A DNA stretch of 64,000 nucleotides, taken from assembly GCA_964439955.1 (NCBI GenBank), contig CAYTPX010000002.1, positions 1 through 64,000 on the forward strand, in the 5' to 3' direction. The notes beneath the pieces are model-generated. The model saw nothing but the letters and a program-made list of their open reading frames with translations, searched no databases and was not told where the DNA came from. Positions 35,567 through 44,816 of the stretch are shown here, in pieces. Both the position numbers and the translations under genes were made by a program. Source of the DNA: UBA1794 sp964439955. Its GTDB lineage: Bacteria; Bacteroidota; Bacteroidia; Bacteroidales; Bacteroidaceae. Every line of letters starts with the position of its first letter. Position 1 is the stretch's first letter.

Positions 35567-35597
35567 CAAAGGTAGTGGCTTTCTGGAAATCTGCAAG
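35567..35597 (-). promoter_or_regulatory. Promoter of the candidate small RNA
   Basis: TACCTTTG (35574-35567) with CTTG (35597-35594) 19 bases upstream on the minus strand: -7 and -33 of the Bacteroides type. Confidence 0.65.
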
Positions 35598-36038
35598 GGT
35601 TTGCCCCTAAGAAATGCGTGGCATTAATGTTTTTTCATAAAAGTATCCCGGGAAACCCTCTTTGTTTTGCATTTCTAATGTTCCCTGTTCTCCTTGAAAT
35701 CCCTTTCGGGGATGTTTTTTTCTTTTGCATGGGCGGGGGAAATTCCCAGTGGGAATAGGAGAAAAGTACAGCGGCTTTTACCGGAAAGTTCCCACGCCTT
35801 TTGGGAAAAGTGCCGGGGCTTTTCCGCCGAAGCCGCGACGGGTGGAAGCCGTGCGGACGGCGCATCCCCGGCAAAATGGGAGTATTCATGGCGGAAATAT
35901 GCAGCGCGGGTGATGGGAAAAGGAAACGGGGAAAGGCTCTTTTGTGCATCTTTTTATCGCGGGGATTGAATAATTGTAGTTTGCCGCGTAAGTTTTCTTG
36001 CGATTCTACAGGAAATCGGCTTTTCCTCTTATTACTTA
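35598..36038. other. Gene-free stretch before ilvD
   Basis: No credible gene. It contains a copy of the dispersed repeat at 35761-35835 (CGGCTTTTACCGGAAAG, then TTTTGGGAAAAGTGCCGGGG). Frames here of 60-100 codons lack family resemblance and promoters. Confidence 0.5.
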
Positions 36039-36070
36039 TTTGGCCATACAGGAAAACCTGTGTATCTTTG
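36039..36070 (+). promoter_or_regulatory. Promoter of the ilv operon
   Basis: TTTG at 36039-36042, 20 bases, TATCTTTG at 36063-36070: consensus promoter 40 bases before ilvD. No leader peptide rich in Leu/Ile/Val codons is visible in the short leader, so classical attenuation is unlikely. Confidence 0.85.
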
Positions 36071-36109
36071 CGCCCCGAATATGAAATCTAAAAACAAAGG
36101 GATAGAGAA

Positions 36110-37912
36110 ATGAAGCATCCGTTACGTAGTAGCATCTGTACGGAAGGAAGACGAATGGCCGGTGCGCGCGCGCTTTGGGCCGCCAACGGGATGAAACCGG
36201 AAATGCAGGGAAAGCCTGTAATTGCCGTGGTCAATTCTTTCACCCAGTTCGTGCCTGGGCATGTCCACCTGCATGAAATAGGCCAGTTGGTAAAGGCCGA
36301 GATTGAAAAGTTGGGCTGTTTCGCCGCTGAGTTCAATACGATTGCGATTGACGACGGCATCGCCATGGGGCACGACGGGATGCTTTATTCCCTTCCCAGC
36401 AGGGACATCATTGCCGACAGCGTGGAATATATGTGCAACGCCCACAAGGTGGACGCAATGGTCTGCATCAGTAATTGCGACAAGATAACCCCGGGGATGT
36501 TAATGGCTGCGATGCGGCTGAATATCCCGGCTGTTTTCGTCAGCGGCGGCCCGATGGAGGCCGGAGAGCTTGGGGAAAAAAAATTAGACCTTATAGATGC
36601 CATGATCCAGGCTGCCGATCCCACGATAAGCGACGAGGAAGTGAAGCGTGTCGAAGAGTGCGCTTGCCCGGGGTGCGGCTGCTGTTCGGGCATGTTCACT
36701 GCCAATTCCATGAATTGCCTTACGGAAGCCATCGGCCTCTCTTTGCCCGGCAACGGGACAATCGTGGCCACACACGAAAACCGCGTGGCACTGTTCAAGG
36801 ATGCGGCGCGCCTGATCGTGGAGAATGCGTACAAATACTATGAACAGGGGGATGAAACCGTCCTTCCCCGCAGCATTGCCACGCGCCCGGCTTTCCTCAA
36901 TGCCATGACGATGGACATCGCGATGGGAGGATCGACGAACACGGTGCTGCATCTGCTGGCGGTCGCACAAGAAGCCGGGGCGGATTTCACGATGGACGAC
37001 ATCGATATGCTTTCGCGGCGCACGCCCTGCTTGTGCAAAGTGGCGCCCACGACGCAGAAATACCACATCCAAGACGTCAACCGCGCAGGCGGGATAATGG
37101 CCATTTTGGGCGAATTGGAAAGAGGTGGCCTGCTGGACACGGGAACACGCCGCGTGGACGGGATGACCCTGAAAGAGGCGATTGAGAAATACGACATCCT
37201 CAGCCCGGGGGCATGCGAGGAAGCGAAAAAACGCTATGCCAGTGCCCCGGGACGCCGCTTCAACCAAGTGATGGGCTCGCAGGCCAATTATTACGAAAGT
37301 TTCGACACGGATCGCGCGGCAGGCTGCATTCGCGACATGGGACATGCTTACTCGAAAGACGGCGGATTGGCCGTTTTAAAAGGAAACATAGCACAAGACG
37401 GATGCGTGGTGAAGACGGCCGGCGTGGACGAGAGCATCTGGAAGTTCGTTGGCACGGCCAAAGTGTTTGACTCGCAAGAGGCCGCCTGCGAAGGAATCTT
37501 GGGCGGGAAGGTCAAAAGCGGCGATGTGGTGGTTATCATTTACGAGGGGCCCAAGGGAGGGCCGGGCATGCAAGAAATGCTTTACCCGACTTCTTATATT
37601 AAAAGCATGCACCTTGGCAAGGAATGTGCCTTGATAACGGATGGCCGCTTCAGCGGCGGCACGTCGGGACTCAGCATTGGCCATATCTCCCCCGAGGCCG
37701 CTTCGGGCGGTAATGTCGGCAAGTTGCGCGATGGCGATGTGATTGAGATTGACATCCCCAACCGCACGATCAACGTGAAACTGAGCGACGAGGAACTGGC
37801 CGCCCGCCCGTTTGTGCCCTTGACCCGCGACCGTGCCGTGCCGAAGAGCCTGAAGGCTTACGCCAATTTGGTGAGCTCGGCCGACAAGGGGGCGGTGAGA
37901 ATAATAAAGTGA
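36110..37912 (+). CDS. ilvD: Dihydroxy-acid dehydratase
   Basis: This Fe-S dehydratase converts dihydroxy-isovalerate and -methylvalerate to 2-keto acids in valine/isoleucine synthesis. It has 600 residues, the usual IlvD/Edd length. Cluster-ligand cysteines appear in SNCDKITPGM and in the CACPGCGCCSGMFTANSMNC stretch; DGRFSGGTSG is near the C-terminus. It is the first gene of ilvD-ilvB-ilvN-thioesterase-ilvC. Confidence 0.97.
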   Translation: MKHPLRSSICTEGRRMAGARALWAANGMKPEMQGKPVIAVVNSFTQFVPGHVHLHEIGQLVKAEIEKLGCFAAEFNTIAIDDGIAMGHDGMLYSLPSRDIIADSVEYMCNAHKVDAMVCISNCDKITPGMLMAAMRLNIPAVFVSGGPMEAGELGEKKLDLIDAMIQAADPTISDEEVKRVEECACPGCGCCSGMFTANSMNCLTEAIGLSLPGNGTIVATHENRVALFKDAARLIVENAYKYYEQGDETVLPRSIATRPAFLNAMTMDIAMGGSTNTVLHLLAVAQEAGADFTMDDIDMLSRRTPCLCKVAPTTQKYHIQDVNRAGGIMAILGELERGGLLDTGTRRVDGMTLKEAIEKYDILSPGACEEAKKRYASAPGRRFNQVMGSQANYYESFDTDRAAGCIRDMGHAYSKDGGLAVLKGNIAQDGCVVKTAGVDESIWKFVGTAKVFDSQEAACEGILGGKVKSGDVVVIIYEGPKGGPGMQEMLYPTSYIKSMHLGKECALITDGRFSGGTSGLSIGHISPEAASGGNVGKLRDGDVIEIDIPNRTINVKLSDEELAARPFVPLTRDRAVPKSLKAYANLVSSADKGAVRIIK

Positions 37913-37938
37913 TGCAATAGAAACCGAAAATACATGCA

Positions 37939-37980
37939 GCGCTTTTCCCCGTTTCCCCAAAGGCTTTTCGGGAAAAGCGC
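37939..37980. repeat. Inverted repeat between ilvD and ilvB
   Basis: GCGCTTTTCCC (37939-37949) and GGGAAAAGCGC (37970-37980) are exact complements around 20 bases. It is a copy of the dispersed repeat in hairpin form. There is no T-run, so it is expected to allow read-through. Confidence 0.6.
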
Positions 37981-38007
37981 CGTATCGGAGAAAGGAAAGA
38001 GTTTTAG

Positions 38008-39702
38008 ATGAAAGAGAGAATGACAGGCGCGGAGGCCTTGATGCGTTCGTTGGAACATGAGGGCGTGCAGACGATCTTCGGTTATCCCGGAGGCTCTATC
38101 ATGCCGGTGTACGACGCTTTGTACGACCACCGTGATACGTTGAACCACGTATTGGTGCGCCATGAGCAATGTGCGGCGCATGCCGCCCAAGGTTATGCGC
38201 GTGTAAGCGGGAAAGTCGGGGTCTGCTTGGTGACAAGCGGGCCGGGTGCCACGAATACCATTACCGGAGTGGCTGATGCCATGATGGACAGTACGCCGAT
38301 TGTGGTCATCGCCGGGCAAGTAGGCGTGGGGTTCTTGGGAAGCGACGCCTTCCAGGAGGTCGATTTGGTAGGCATTACCCAGCCCATCAGTAAGTGGAGT
38401 TACCAGATCCGCCGGGCGGAAGACGTGGCATGGGCCGTGTCCCGTGCTTTTTATATTGCACGAAGCGGGCGTCCCGGGCCGGTTGTCTTGGATTTCGCAA
38501 AGAACGCGCAGACGGAAATGGTGGATTACGAACCGAAAGACGTGGACTTCATACGGAGTTATGTCCCCGAACCCGAGACGAAACCTTCCGCCTTGGAACA
38601 AGCGGCACGGCTCATCAACGCAGCGCGCCGCCCTTTGGCCTTGGTCGGGCAAGGGGTAGAATTGGGAAATGCGCAGCAAGAGCTGATGGCTTTCTTGGAA
38701 AAGGCAGATATACCTTGTGGTTGTACGCTTTTGGGGCTTTCGGCTATTCCTTCGGCTCATCCTTTGAACCAAGGGATGCTGGGAATGCATGGGAACTTGG
38801 CACCCAATATAAAAACGAACGAGTGCGATGTACTGATTGCGGTAGGGATGCGCTTTGATGACCGTGTGACCGGGAGATTGGACGCGTATGCCCGCCAGGC
38901 GAAAGTCATCCATTTGGATATAGACCCTGCGGAGATAAACAAAAACGTCCCTGTTGATGTGGCTATCCTCGGTAATTGCCGGAAGACGCTCGCCATGCTT
39001 ACGGAAAAGATAGAGCCCGCCAAGCATACGGAATGGATTGAAAGTTTCAAGGAGCATGCGGAGCTGGAAAAGAAGCGCGTGATCGAACCGGAAATACACC
39101 CGGGGCAAGGGCCGCTGAACATGGGCGAAGTAGTGCGTGCCGTGAGCGAAGCCACGGGCGACGGTGCGGTTCTTGTGACTGATGTGGGGCAGAACCAAAT
39201 GATGGCCGCCCGCTATTTCCGTTATCGCAAGCCGCGCAGCATCGTAACCTCGGGCGGGCTGGGCACGATGGGTTTCGGTTTGCCAGCAGCCTTAGGGGCT
39301 ACGTTCGCAAAGCCCGGGCGGCCGGTATGCCTGTTTGTAGGGGATGGGGGAATCCAGATGGTGCTCCAAGAACTCGGCACCATCATGGAGCAAAAAGCTC
39401 CCGTGAAGATTATTCTCATGAACAACAACTTTTTGGGGAATGTGCGGCAGTGGCAGGCCATGTTCTTCGGGCACAGGTATTCGTTCACCCCGATGATGAA
39501 TCCTGATTATATGCAGATTGCGGCTGCTTACGGCATCGCTTCGCGGCGCGTCATGGGACGTGGGGAACTGGGCGAGGCCATCGGCGAGATGCTTTCCACG
39601 GACGGGGCGTTCCTCTTGGAGGCATGTGTCGTCGAAGAGGGCAACGTGATGCCGATGAGCCCCCCGGGCAGTCCGGTAGACAAGATGCTGTTGGAATGTT
39701 GA
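38008..39702 (+). CDS. ilvB: Acetolactate synthase, large subunit
   Basis: This ThDP-dependent enzyme condenses pyruvate with pyruvate or 2-ketobutyrate. It has 564 residues. The catalytic Glu lies in VRHEQCAAHAAQGYAR. The middle FAD-binding domain follows, and the ThDP/Mg motif is GDGGIQMVLQELGTIME ending in MNNNFLGNVRQWQ. The regulatory subunit ilvN follows at 24 bases. End-product feedback through IlvN is expected. Confidence 0.96.
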   Translation: MKERMTGAEALMRSLEHEGVQTIFGYPGGSIMPVYDALYDHRDTLNHVLVRHEQCAAHAAQGYARVSGKVGVCLVTSGPGATNTITGVADAMMDSTPIVVIAGQVGVGFLGSDAFQEVDLVGITQPISKWSYQIRRAEDVAWAVSRAFYIARSGRPGPVVLDFAKNAQTEMVDYEPKDVDFIRSYVPEPETKPSALEQAARLINAARRPLALVGQGVELGNAQQELMAFLEKADIPCGCTLLGLSAIPSAHPLNQGMLGMHGNLAPNIKTNECDVLIAVGMRFDDRVTGRLDAYARQAKVIHLDIDPAEINKNVPVDVAILGNCRKTLAMLTEKIEPAKHTEWIESFKEHAELEKKRVIEPEIHPGQGPLNMGEVVRAVSEATGDGAVLVTDVGQNQMMAARYFRYRKPRSIVTSGGLGTMGFGLPAALGATFAKPGRPVCLFVGDGGIQMVLQELGTIMEQKAPVKIILMNNNFLGNVRQWQAMFFGHRYSFTPMMNPDYMQIAAAYGIASRRVMGRGELGEAIGEMLSTDGAFLLEACVVEEGNVMPMSPPGSPVDKMLLEC

Positions 39703-39726
39703 ACCGATAGAAAGGAATAGCGCATT

Positions 39727-40302
39727 ATGGACAAGATATTTTATACGTTGCTGGTCTACTCCGAAAATATCGCGGGGTTGCTCAACCAGATAACGGCCGT
39801 CTTTACCCGGCGGCAATTGAACATCGAAAGCCTGAACGTTTCAGCCTCTTCTATTCCCGGCGTGCATAAATACACGATTACTACGTGGAGTGACCGGAAC
39901 ACCATAGAGAAGGTCGTGAAGCAGATTGAACGCAAGATCGATGTTTTGCAGGCCCATTTCTTTACGGACGACGAGATATTCCTCCACGAGGTGGCCCTTT
40001 ACAAGCTCTCCACTCCCGAGGTGCAGGGAAATCCGGAAGTGTCCAAGATTGTCCGGCGTCACAACGCGATCATCGTGGAGGTCAATTCCACGTATTGCAT
40101 CGTGGAAAAAGCTGGAATGACGGAAGAAATTATCAGCCTTTACAACGAACTGCAAAAGACGGGCAGCATGTTGCAATACGTACGCTCGGGGCGGATTGCC
40201 ATCACGAAGAGCTGTGTGGAGCGCGTGAACGGCTTTTTGGAGGCCCGTGAGGCACGTTACCGCGAAGAAAAGGCACGCTTGGCGGAGGAAAAGCAGCAGT
40301 AG
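39727..40302 (+). CDS. ilvN: Acetolactate synthase, small regulatory subunit
   Basis: This 191-residue protein has an N-terminal ACT domain (LVYSENIAGLLNQITAVFTRR, NIESLNVS) and a C-terminal ALS-associated domain (VRRHNAIIVEVNSTYCIVEK). It binds valine or related effectors and controls IlvB. The length is slightly above the usual ~160 because of a charged tail ending in EEKQQ. Confidence 0.94.
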   Translation: MDKIFYTLLVYSENIAGLLNQITAVFTRRQLNIESLNVSASSIPGVHKYTITTWSDRNTIEKVVKQIERKIDVLQAHFFTDDEIFLHEVALYKLSTPEVQGNPEVSKIVRRHNAIIVEVNSTYCIVEKAGMTEEIISLYNELQKTGSMLQYVRSGRIAITKSCVERVNGFLEAREARYREEKARLAEEKQQ

Positions 40303-40388
40303 TTTTTTGGAAAACCCTTGCAGGAAACAAAGAAAAGTGCCGGAGGAGACAACGAAAAGACCCTTGACCGGATAAAGAGCGTGCCAAT

Positions 40389-41147
40389 ATGGAAAAGGAA
40401 AAAGTAGGATGCTATTCTTTCATGGCCGAGCCGTTCCAGACCGACTTTTGCGGGCGGCTGCCTGTTTCTGTTTTGGGAAACCAATTGCTGAATGCGGCAG
40501 ATTTCCACAGCAAGGAGCGGGGCTTTGGCATTCCTTCCCTCCGGCAGGAAAACCTCACGTGGGTGCTTTCCCGTCTGGTGCTGGAAATTGTGGAAATGCC
40601 GCGTCAGTATGAAGAATACGTGGTTGATACGTGGATTGAAAGCGTGTTCCGCTTTTTCACGGGGCGTAATTTCTGCGTGCGTGGAGGCGACGGGCGTGTC
40701 CTTGCCTATGCCCGTTCCGTATGGGCCATGATTGATTTGAGGACACGCAAGCCGGTTGATCTGGTTTCCCGCTATGGGATGGATTTTTCCGGATACTTGT
40801 GTGCGGACCGCCCTTGCCCGATAGGGGAACCGGAGCGCATCCGTTTGAAAGAGTGGAAAGAAGCCTTGAGGCTTGTACCGCTCTATTCCGATATAGACAT
40901 TAACGGGCATTTCAATAGCGTCAAGTATATCGAGCATGTCCTCAACCTGTTCCCCTTGGAGCATTACCGGGATTATGATGTGCGCCGCTTTGAGATGGCG
41001 TACGTGGCAGAGGGCTATCCGGGCGACGTGCTTTCTTTCTATCTTGAAAACCCTCGGGAATTGGTTTATTGCGCGGAGATTAGGAAAAATTCTTCGGAAA
41101 CCGTTTGCCGTTGCCGGATAGGGTTTGGGCGGAAAAACGTGAATTAG
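40389..41147 (+). CDS. Acyl-ACP thioesterase, inside the ilv operon
   Basis: This 252-residue double-hotdog thioesterase of the FatA/FatB family hydrolyses acyl-ACP to free fatty acid. The first hotdog includes NAADFHSKERGFG and the YVVDTWIESV strand. The second has DINGHFNSVKYIEHVL, where the N-x-H motif and following residues give the active-site residues proposed for plant enzymes. It has no transit or signal peptide. It sits 86 bases after ilvN and 57 before ilvC, so is probably co-transcribed. A role in branched-chain acyl metabolism is inference from position. Confidence 0.87.
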   Translation: MEKEKVGCYSFMAEPFQTDFCGRLPVSVLGNQLLNAADFHSKERGFGIPSLRQENLTWVLSRLVLEIVEMPRQYEEYVVDTWIESVFRFFTGRNFCVRGGDGRVLAYARSVWAMIDLRTRKPVDLVSRYGMDFSGYLCADRPCPIGEPERIRLKEWKEALRLVPLYSDIDINGHFNSVKYIEHVLNLFPLEHYRDYDVRRFEMAYVAEGYPGDVLSFYLENPRELVYCAEIRKNSSETVCRCRIGFGRKNVN

Positions 41148-41204
41148 GAACAAACGATTGTTATACATAACCAAAGTGTTGCATAGTAAAAAAACGAAAA
41201 CAAA

Positions 41205-42248
41205 ATGGCACAAATGAATTTTGGCGGCGTGATTGAGAATGTGGTCACCCGCGAGGAATTTCCTTTGGAGAAGGCTCGTGAAGTCTTGAAGGATGAGGTA
41301 ATCGCAGTAATCGGCTATGGGGTACAAGGCCCCGGCCAGTCTTTGAATTTGAGGGACAATGGATTCAACGTAATCGTAGGCCAACGTCTAGGGAAAACAT
41401 ACGACAAGGCCGTGGCTGACGGATGGGTTCCGGGTGAGACGCTTTTCGGAATCGAAGAAGCCTGCGAGAAAGCCACGATTATCCAAGTGCTTCTTTCCGA
41501 TGCGGCGCAAATCGCTTGCTGGCCGATGATTAAGAAGTACTTGACCAAGGGTAAGGCTTTGTATTTCTCCCATGGCTTTGCAATCACATATAAAGACCGC
41601 ACGGGAATTGTCCCCCCTGAAGACGTGGATGTCATCATGATTGCCCCGAAAGGGTCAGGCACTTCTTTGCGCACCATGTTCCTCGAAGGACGTGGGTTGA
41701 ACTCCTCGTTCGCGATTTTCCAAGATGCTACGGGCAAGGCTTGGGATCGTGTGATAGCATTGGGTATCGGCGTTGGATCTGGTTATTTGTTTGAGACAAC
41801 CTTTAAACGGGAGGTTTATTCCGATCTTACAGGTGAACGCGGTACGCTGATGGGGGCAATTCAAGGCTTACTGTTGGCTCAATATGAAACGTTGCGTGAG
41901 CATGGACATACCCCTTCGGAGGCTTTCAACGAAACAGTGGAGGAATTGACCCAGTCCCTCATGCCGCTATTTGCCAAGAATGGCATGGATTGGATGTATG
42001 CAAATTGCTCTACGACCGCCCAACGTGGCGCGCTCGACTGGATGGGGCCGTTCCATGATGCCACGAAGCCCGTGTTTGAGAAACTTTACCACGAGGTAGA
42101 AATCGGGAATGAAGCGCAGCGTTCCATCGATTCCAATTCGCAGCCCGATTACCGCGAAAAGTTGAATGCAGAACTGAAGGCTCTCCGTGAAAGCGAAATG
42201 TGGCAAACAGGCGCAGTAGTGCGCAAGCTCCGTCCGGAGAATAATTGA
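41205..42248 (+). CDS. ilvC: Ketol-acid reductoisomerase (NADP+)
   Basis: This is the second common step of branched-chain amino acid synthesis. The 347-residue class I enzyme has a Rossmann site VIGYGVQGPGQSLNLRDNG and the knotted C-terminal domain with SDLTGERGTLMGAIQG, whose acidic residues bind Mg2+. It is the last gene of the operon, closed by a terminator. Confidence 0.96.
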   Translation: MAQMNFGGVIENVVTREEFPLEKAREVLKDEVIAVIGYGVQGPGQSLNLRDNGFNVIVGQRLGKTYDKAVADGWVPGETLFGIEEACEKATIIQVLLSDAAQIACWPMIKKYLTKGKALYFSHGFAITYKDRTGIVPPEDVDVIMIAPKGSGTSLRTMFLEGRGLNSSFAIFQDATGKAWDRVIALGIGVGSGYLFETTFKREVYSDLTGERGTLMGAIQGLLLAQYETLREHGHTPSEAFNETVEELTQSLMPLFAKNGMDWMYANCSTTAQRGALDWMGPFHDATKPVFEKLYHEVEIGNEAQRSIDSNSQPDYREKLNAELKALRESEMWQTGAVVRKLRPENN

Positions 42249-42288
42249 AAATAGATATTTTCTCCTGCCTCCCCGGGCAGGGGAATAC

Positions 42289-42340
42289 AGCAAGGAAGGC
42301 AAGTATGTTAGATATACTTGCCTTCTTTGCTTAATGTAAG
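42289..42340. terminator. Terminator of the ilv operon
   Basis: AGCAAGGAAGGCAAGTAT (42289-42306) pairs with ATACTTGCCTTCTTTGCT (42314-42331) with one wobble. A smaller GC-rich hairpin lies just upstream (42264-42282). Confidence 0.85.
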
Positions 42341-42447
42341 GTGCATTTTCGCGACTGACTAGCACGCTGACGCTTGCCCTTGGCTCATCTCCCTCTCTCG
42401 TTTCCCATATACCGTTACCGCCCCGTTACTCTAAATGATAGCCATAG

Positions 42448-43464
42448 CTAATTTTTACGTTTCTTCCAAAGTTGCCAGCTATTGATGATATTTTGCCAGA
42501 GTACGTAGGAGCCGGGCGCGATGGCACTCACAGGATCCAAAAAGGTATAGGACATCCAGATGGCGAGCACCGTGTTTTTTTGTCCCAAGCTCTGGCCGGC
42601 GCTGATGCGCTCCCCGCTCCGTGCCCCGACCAGCTTGCCTACGGCAAATTGGAGCACACAGGTTAATAAAGCCCCCATGGCTATGAGGGTTTCCACCGCG
42701 GGCGACTTGGTACTGTGTACGATGGAACGGGTGGTTTGGGCGCAGACGATGACCAAGGATACCGCCCAAAGGTAGAAAGCAAGCTCATGGACAGACAAGA
42801 GGCGGGCATGGAGCCGGGGCCACACGTAGCGCAGGAGTTGGGCTGCCAGGAAAGGGCAAACCAAGGTGGGGAACACTTTGCCTAAGATAATGCCGGCCGT
42901 TTGCCAGAACGTGTGGCTCTCCGAGGGTTCGAGCATAGGGAAGACAAACGGGACGAAGGCCGCGGCGAGGAGGTTGGCGCAGAGCGTGTAAGTAGCCACG
43001 CTGGAAGCCTTCCCGCCGAGTTTTTGGGTTATGACGGCCGCTGCCGTGGCTGTCGGGCAGATGACGCAGACCGTCATGCCTTCCAATACTTCTTTATATG
43101 TCTCGTGGCTGGCGTAGGCCGCGGCGGCCAGCAGGCTACCAACCACGAGCTGGAGCAACAGGAGCCAGATGTGCCAGCGGTGAAGAGCCAAGTCACGCGT
43201 ATCGACCTTGCAGAAGGTCAGCAGCAACATGGCGAAGATGAGCGTAGGGGTCAGGAATCCGGCTGCGCCTTCGAGTGGTTGCCTGAGCGGGGCGAGCGGA
43301 GGGAAGCAGGCAAACAAGAAATAACTTCCCACCCCCACGGCCATGGCCACGGGCAACGTCCAGTCTTTGACGAAGCGGACCAGCCGGTTCTCCTTGGCTT
43401 TTTTGAGTTCTTCTTTGAGGTTTTCGGACAGATGTTCCGGAAGTAGATGTTTAAAGTCGTGCAT
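42448..43464 (-). CDS. BASS-type (bile acid:Na+ symporter-like) membrane protein
   Basis: This 338-residue protein has about nine to ten hydrophobic helices after a 35-residue charged cytoplasmic N-terminus. CPTATAAAVITQKLGGKASSV and AGQSLGQKNTVLAIWMSYTFLDP resemble the two crossover motifs of the bile-acid symporter superfamily, where they line the Na+ and substrate sites. Substrate is unknown; keto-acid and bile-acid members both exist. A -7 box TACCTTTG lies at 43504-43497. It converges on ilvC. Confidence 0.78.
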   Translation of the reverse strand: MHDFKHLLPEHLSENLKEELKKAKENRLVRFVKDWTLPVAMAVGVGSYFLFACFPPLAPLRQPLEGAAGFLTPTLIFAMLLLTFCKVDTRDLALHRWHIWLLLLQLVVGSLLAAAAYASHETYKEVLEGMTVCVICPTATAAAVITQKLGGKASSVATYTLCANLLAAAFVPFVFPMLEPSESHTFWQTAGIILGKVFPTLVCPFLAAQLLRYVWPRLHARLLSVHELAFYLWAVSLVIVCAQTTRSIVHSTKSPAVETLIAMGALLTCVLQFAVGKLVGARSGERISAGQSLGQKNTVLAIWMSYTFLDPVSAIAPGSYVLWQNIINSWQLWKKRKN

Positions 43465-43646
43465 AATGGGTTCTTGAAGTGTTGTCTAATGGGATGCAAA
43501 GGTAAGCGGTTCTTTTCAAACATGGCGGGACTTGTGCCAAAATGTGCCCCGGTTTTTCACTGCAAGCGCTGGCACTTGCCGGAAAAAGGCGAGTCGCTTT
43601 TTTGAAGAAATAGAGGTAGGGTATTTTAGAATCACCGCCTTTTGCG

Positions 43647-43654
43647 TATCTTTG
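43647..43654 (+). promoter_or_regulatory. -7 box of the NIF3-like gene
   Basis: TATCTTTG, 34 bases before the chosen ATG. The upstream stretch around 43565-43600 carries a copy of the dispersed repeat. Confidence 0.6.
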
Positions 43655-43687
43655 CAGAATCTTTTCGTACCCTTTTATACGTTAGGA

Positions 43688-44782
43688 ATGAAAATAAAGG
43701 AAGTGCTCGATGCCCTTGAACGGTTCGCGCCTCTGCCATTTCAGGACGGTTTCGACAATGCCGGCCTGCAAGTCGGATTAACAGATGCGGAAGTTACAGG
43801 GGCTTTGTTGTGTCTGGACGTGACCGAGCCTGTGGTAGACGAGGCCGTCGCAATGGGGGCTAACCTGATTGTGGCACACCACCCGCTCCTGTTCCATGGG
43901 CGGAAGTCTATTACCGATGGCGATTACGTGGGCCGTTGCTTGCTGGAGGCCATCCGCCATGGCGTGGCCATCTATGCGGCGCATACGAACCTGGACAATC
44001 TGGCCGGAGGAGTAAACTTTGAAATAGCGCGCCGTTTGGGTTTGCAGCAGGTACGTATTTTGAGCCCTAAGGAAGGGATGCTCCTAAAGCTGGCGGTCTA
44101 TGTCCCCGAGTCCCATGCGGATTTGCTCCGTGGTGCGCTGTTCGAGGCCGGGTGTGGGGCGATTGGTCGGTACGACAACTGCTCGTTCAGTACGGAGGGC
44201 ACGGGCACGTTCCGCGCAGGAGCGGACACCCGCCCTTATTGCGGCCGCCCGGGCGAACTTTATACAGGCCGTGAGGTGCGCGTCGAGACAGTCCTTCCGG
44301 CCTATCGGAAGGGGGCGGTTTTGAAAGCCTTGCTCGAAAACCATCCCTATGAAGAACCGGCTTATGACTTCTATCCCCTTTCCCAAGGTTGGAGTGGCGT
44401 AGGCTCGGGTGTGGTAGGCATGTTGCCGGAAAAAATGAGCGAGGCTGGTTTCTTGGGACGGGTGAAAGAGGTGTTTTCCGTGGCCTGCCTGCGCCACAAT
44501 GCCCTGACCGGGCGAAGCGTCAAGCGGGTAGCATTATGCGGGGGGGCAGGCGCATTCCTGATTCCCGAAGCACTGAAGGCGGGGGCGGATGTATTCCTGA
44601 CGGGCGAAATCAAGTACCACGAATTTTTCGGGTACGAAGGGAGAATCTTGTTGGCCGAGGCTGGACATTACGAAACAGAGCAGTTCACGCCGTATCTTTT
44701 GCAGGAGACGTTGCAGCGCCTATGCCCTTCGTTGCCGGTACAGTGCACGAAAGTACGTACCAATCCGATACATTATTTATAA
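43688..44782 (+). CDS. NIF3-like dinuclear metal centre protein
   Basis: This 364-residue protein has metal ligands in VAHHPLLFHG, HTNLDNL and the C-terminal EAGHYETEQF, with a central PII-like insertion (about 130-240) as in longer bacterial members. It forms a hexamer by family knowledge and some members hydrolyse GTP or act on cofactors; the physiological role is unclear. The start at 43688 is preferred to an in-frame ATG at 43532 because the -7 box at 43647-43654 lies between. It is paired with the zinc-ribbon gene 34 bases downstream. Confidence 0.9.
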   Translation: MKIKEVLDALERFAPLPFQDGFDNAGLQVGLTDAEVTGALLCLDVTEPVVDEAVAMGANLIVAHHPLLFHGRKSITDGDYVGRCLLEAIRHGVAIYAAHTNLDNLAGGVNFEIARRLGLQQVRILSPKEGMLLKLAVYVPESHADLLRGALFEAGCGAIGRYDNCSFSTEGTGTFRAGADTRPYCGRPGELYTGREVRVETVLPAYRKGAVLKALLENHPYEEPAYDFYPLSQGWSGVGSGVVGMLPEKMSEAGFLGRVKEVFSVACLRHNALTGRSVKRVALCGGAGAFLIPEALKAGADVFLTGEIKYHEFFGYEGRILLAEAGHYETEQFTPYLLQETLQRLCPSLPVQCTKVRTNPIHYL

Positions 44783-44816
44783 ACCGACGTAAGTAGAATA
44801 TCAAAACAGCATAATC

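Noticed and set aside
35551..35574. Seven-codon plus-strand frame (MKNMSQR) as a leader peptide
   Set aside because: The same bases form the minus-strand -7 box and start region of the candidate small RNA, and no plus-strand promoter or gene follows closely.
37858..39198. 446-codon minus-strand frame
   Set aside because: Opposite ilvB, which has all ThDP-enzyme motifs; His/Arg-rich nonsense-like composition.
40257..41384. 375-codon minus-strand frame
   Set aside because: Opposite the thioesterase gene, crossing the ends of ilvN and ilvC; no support.
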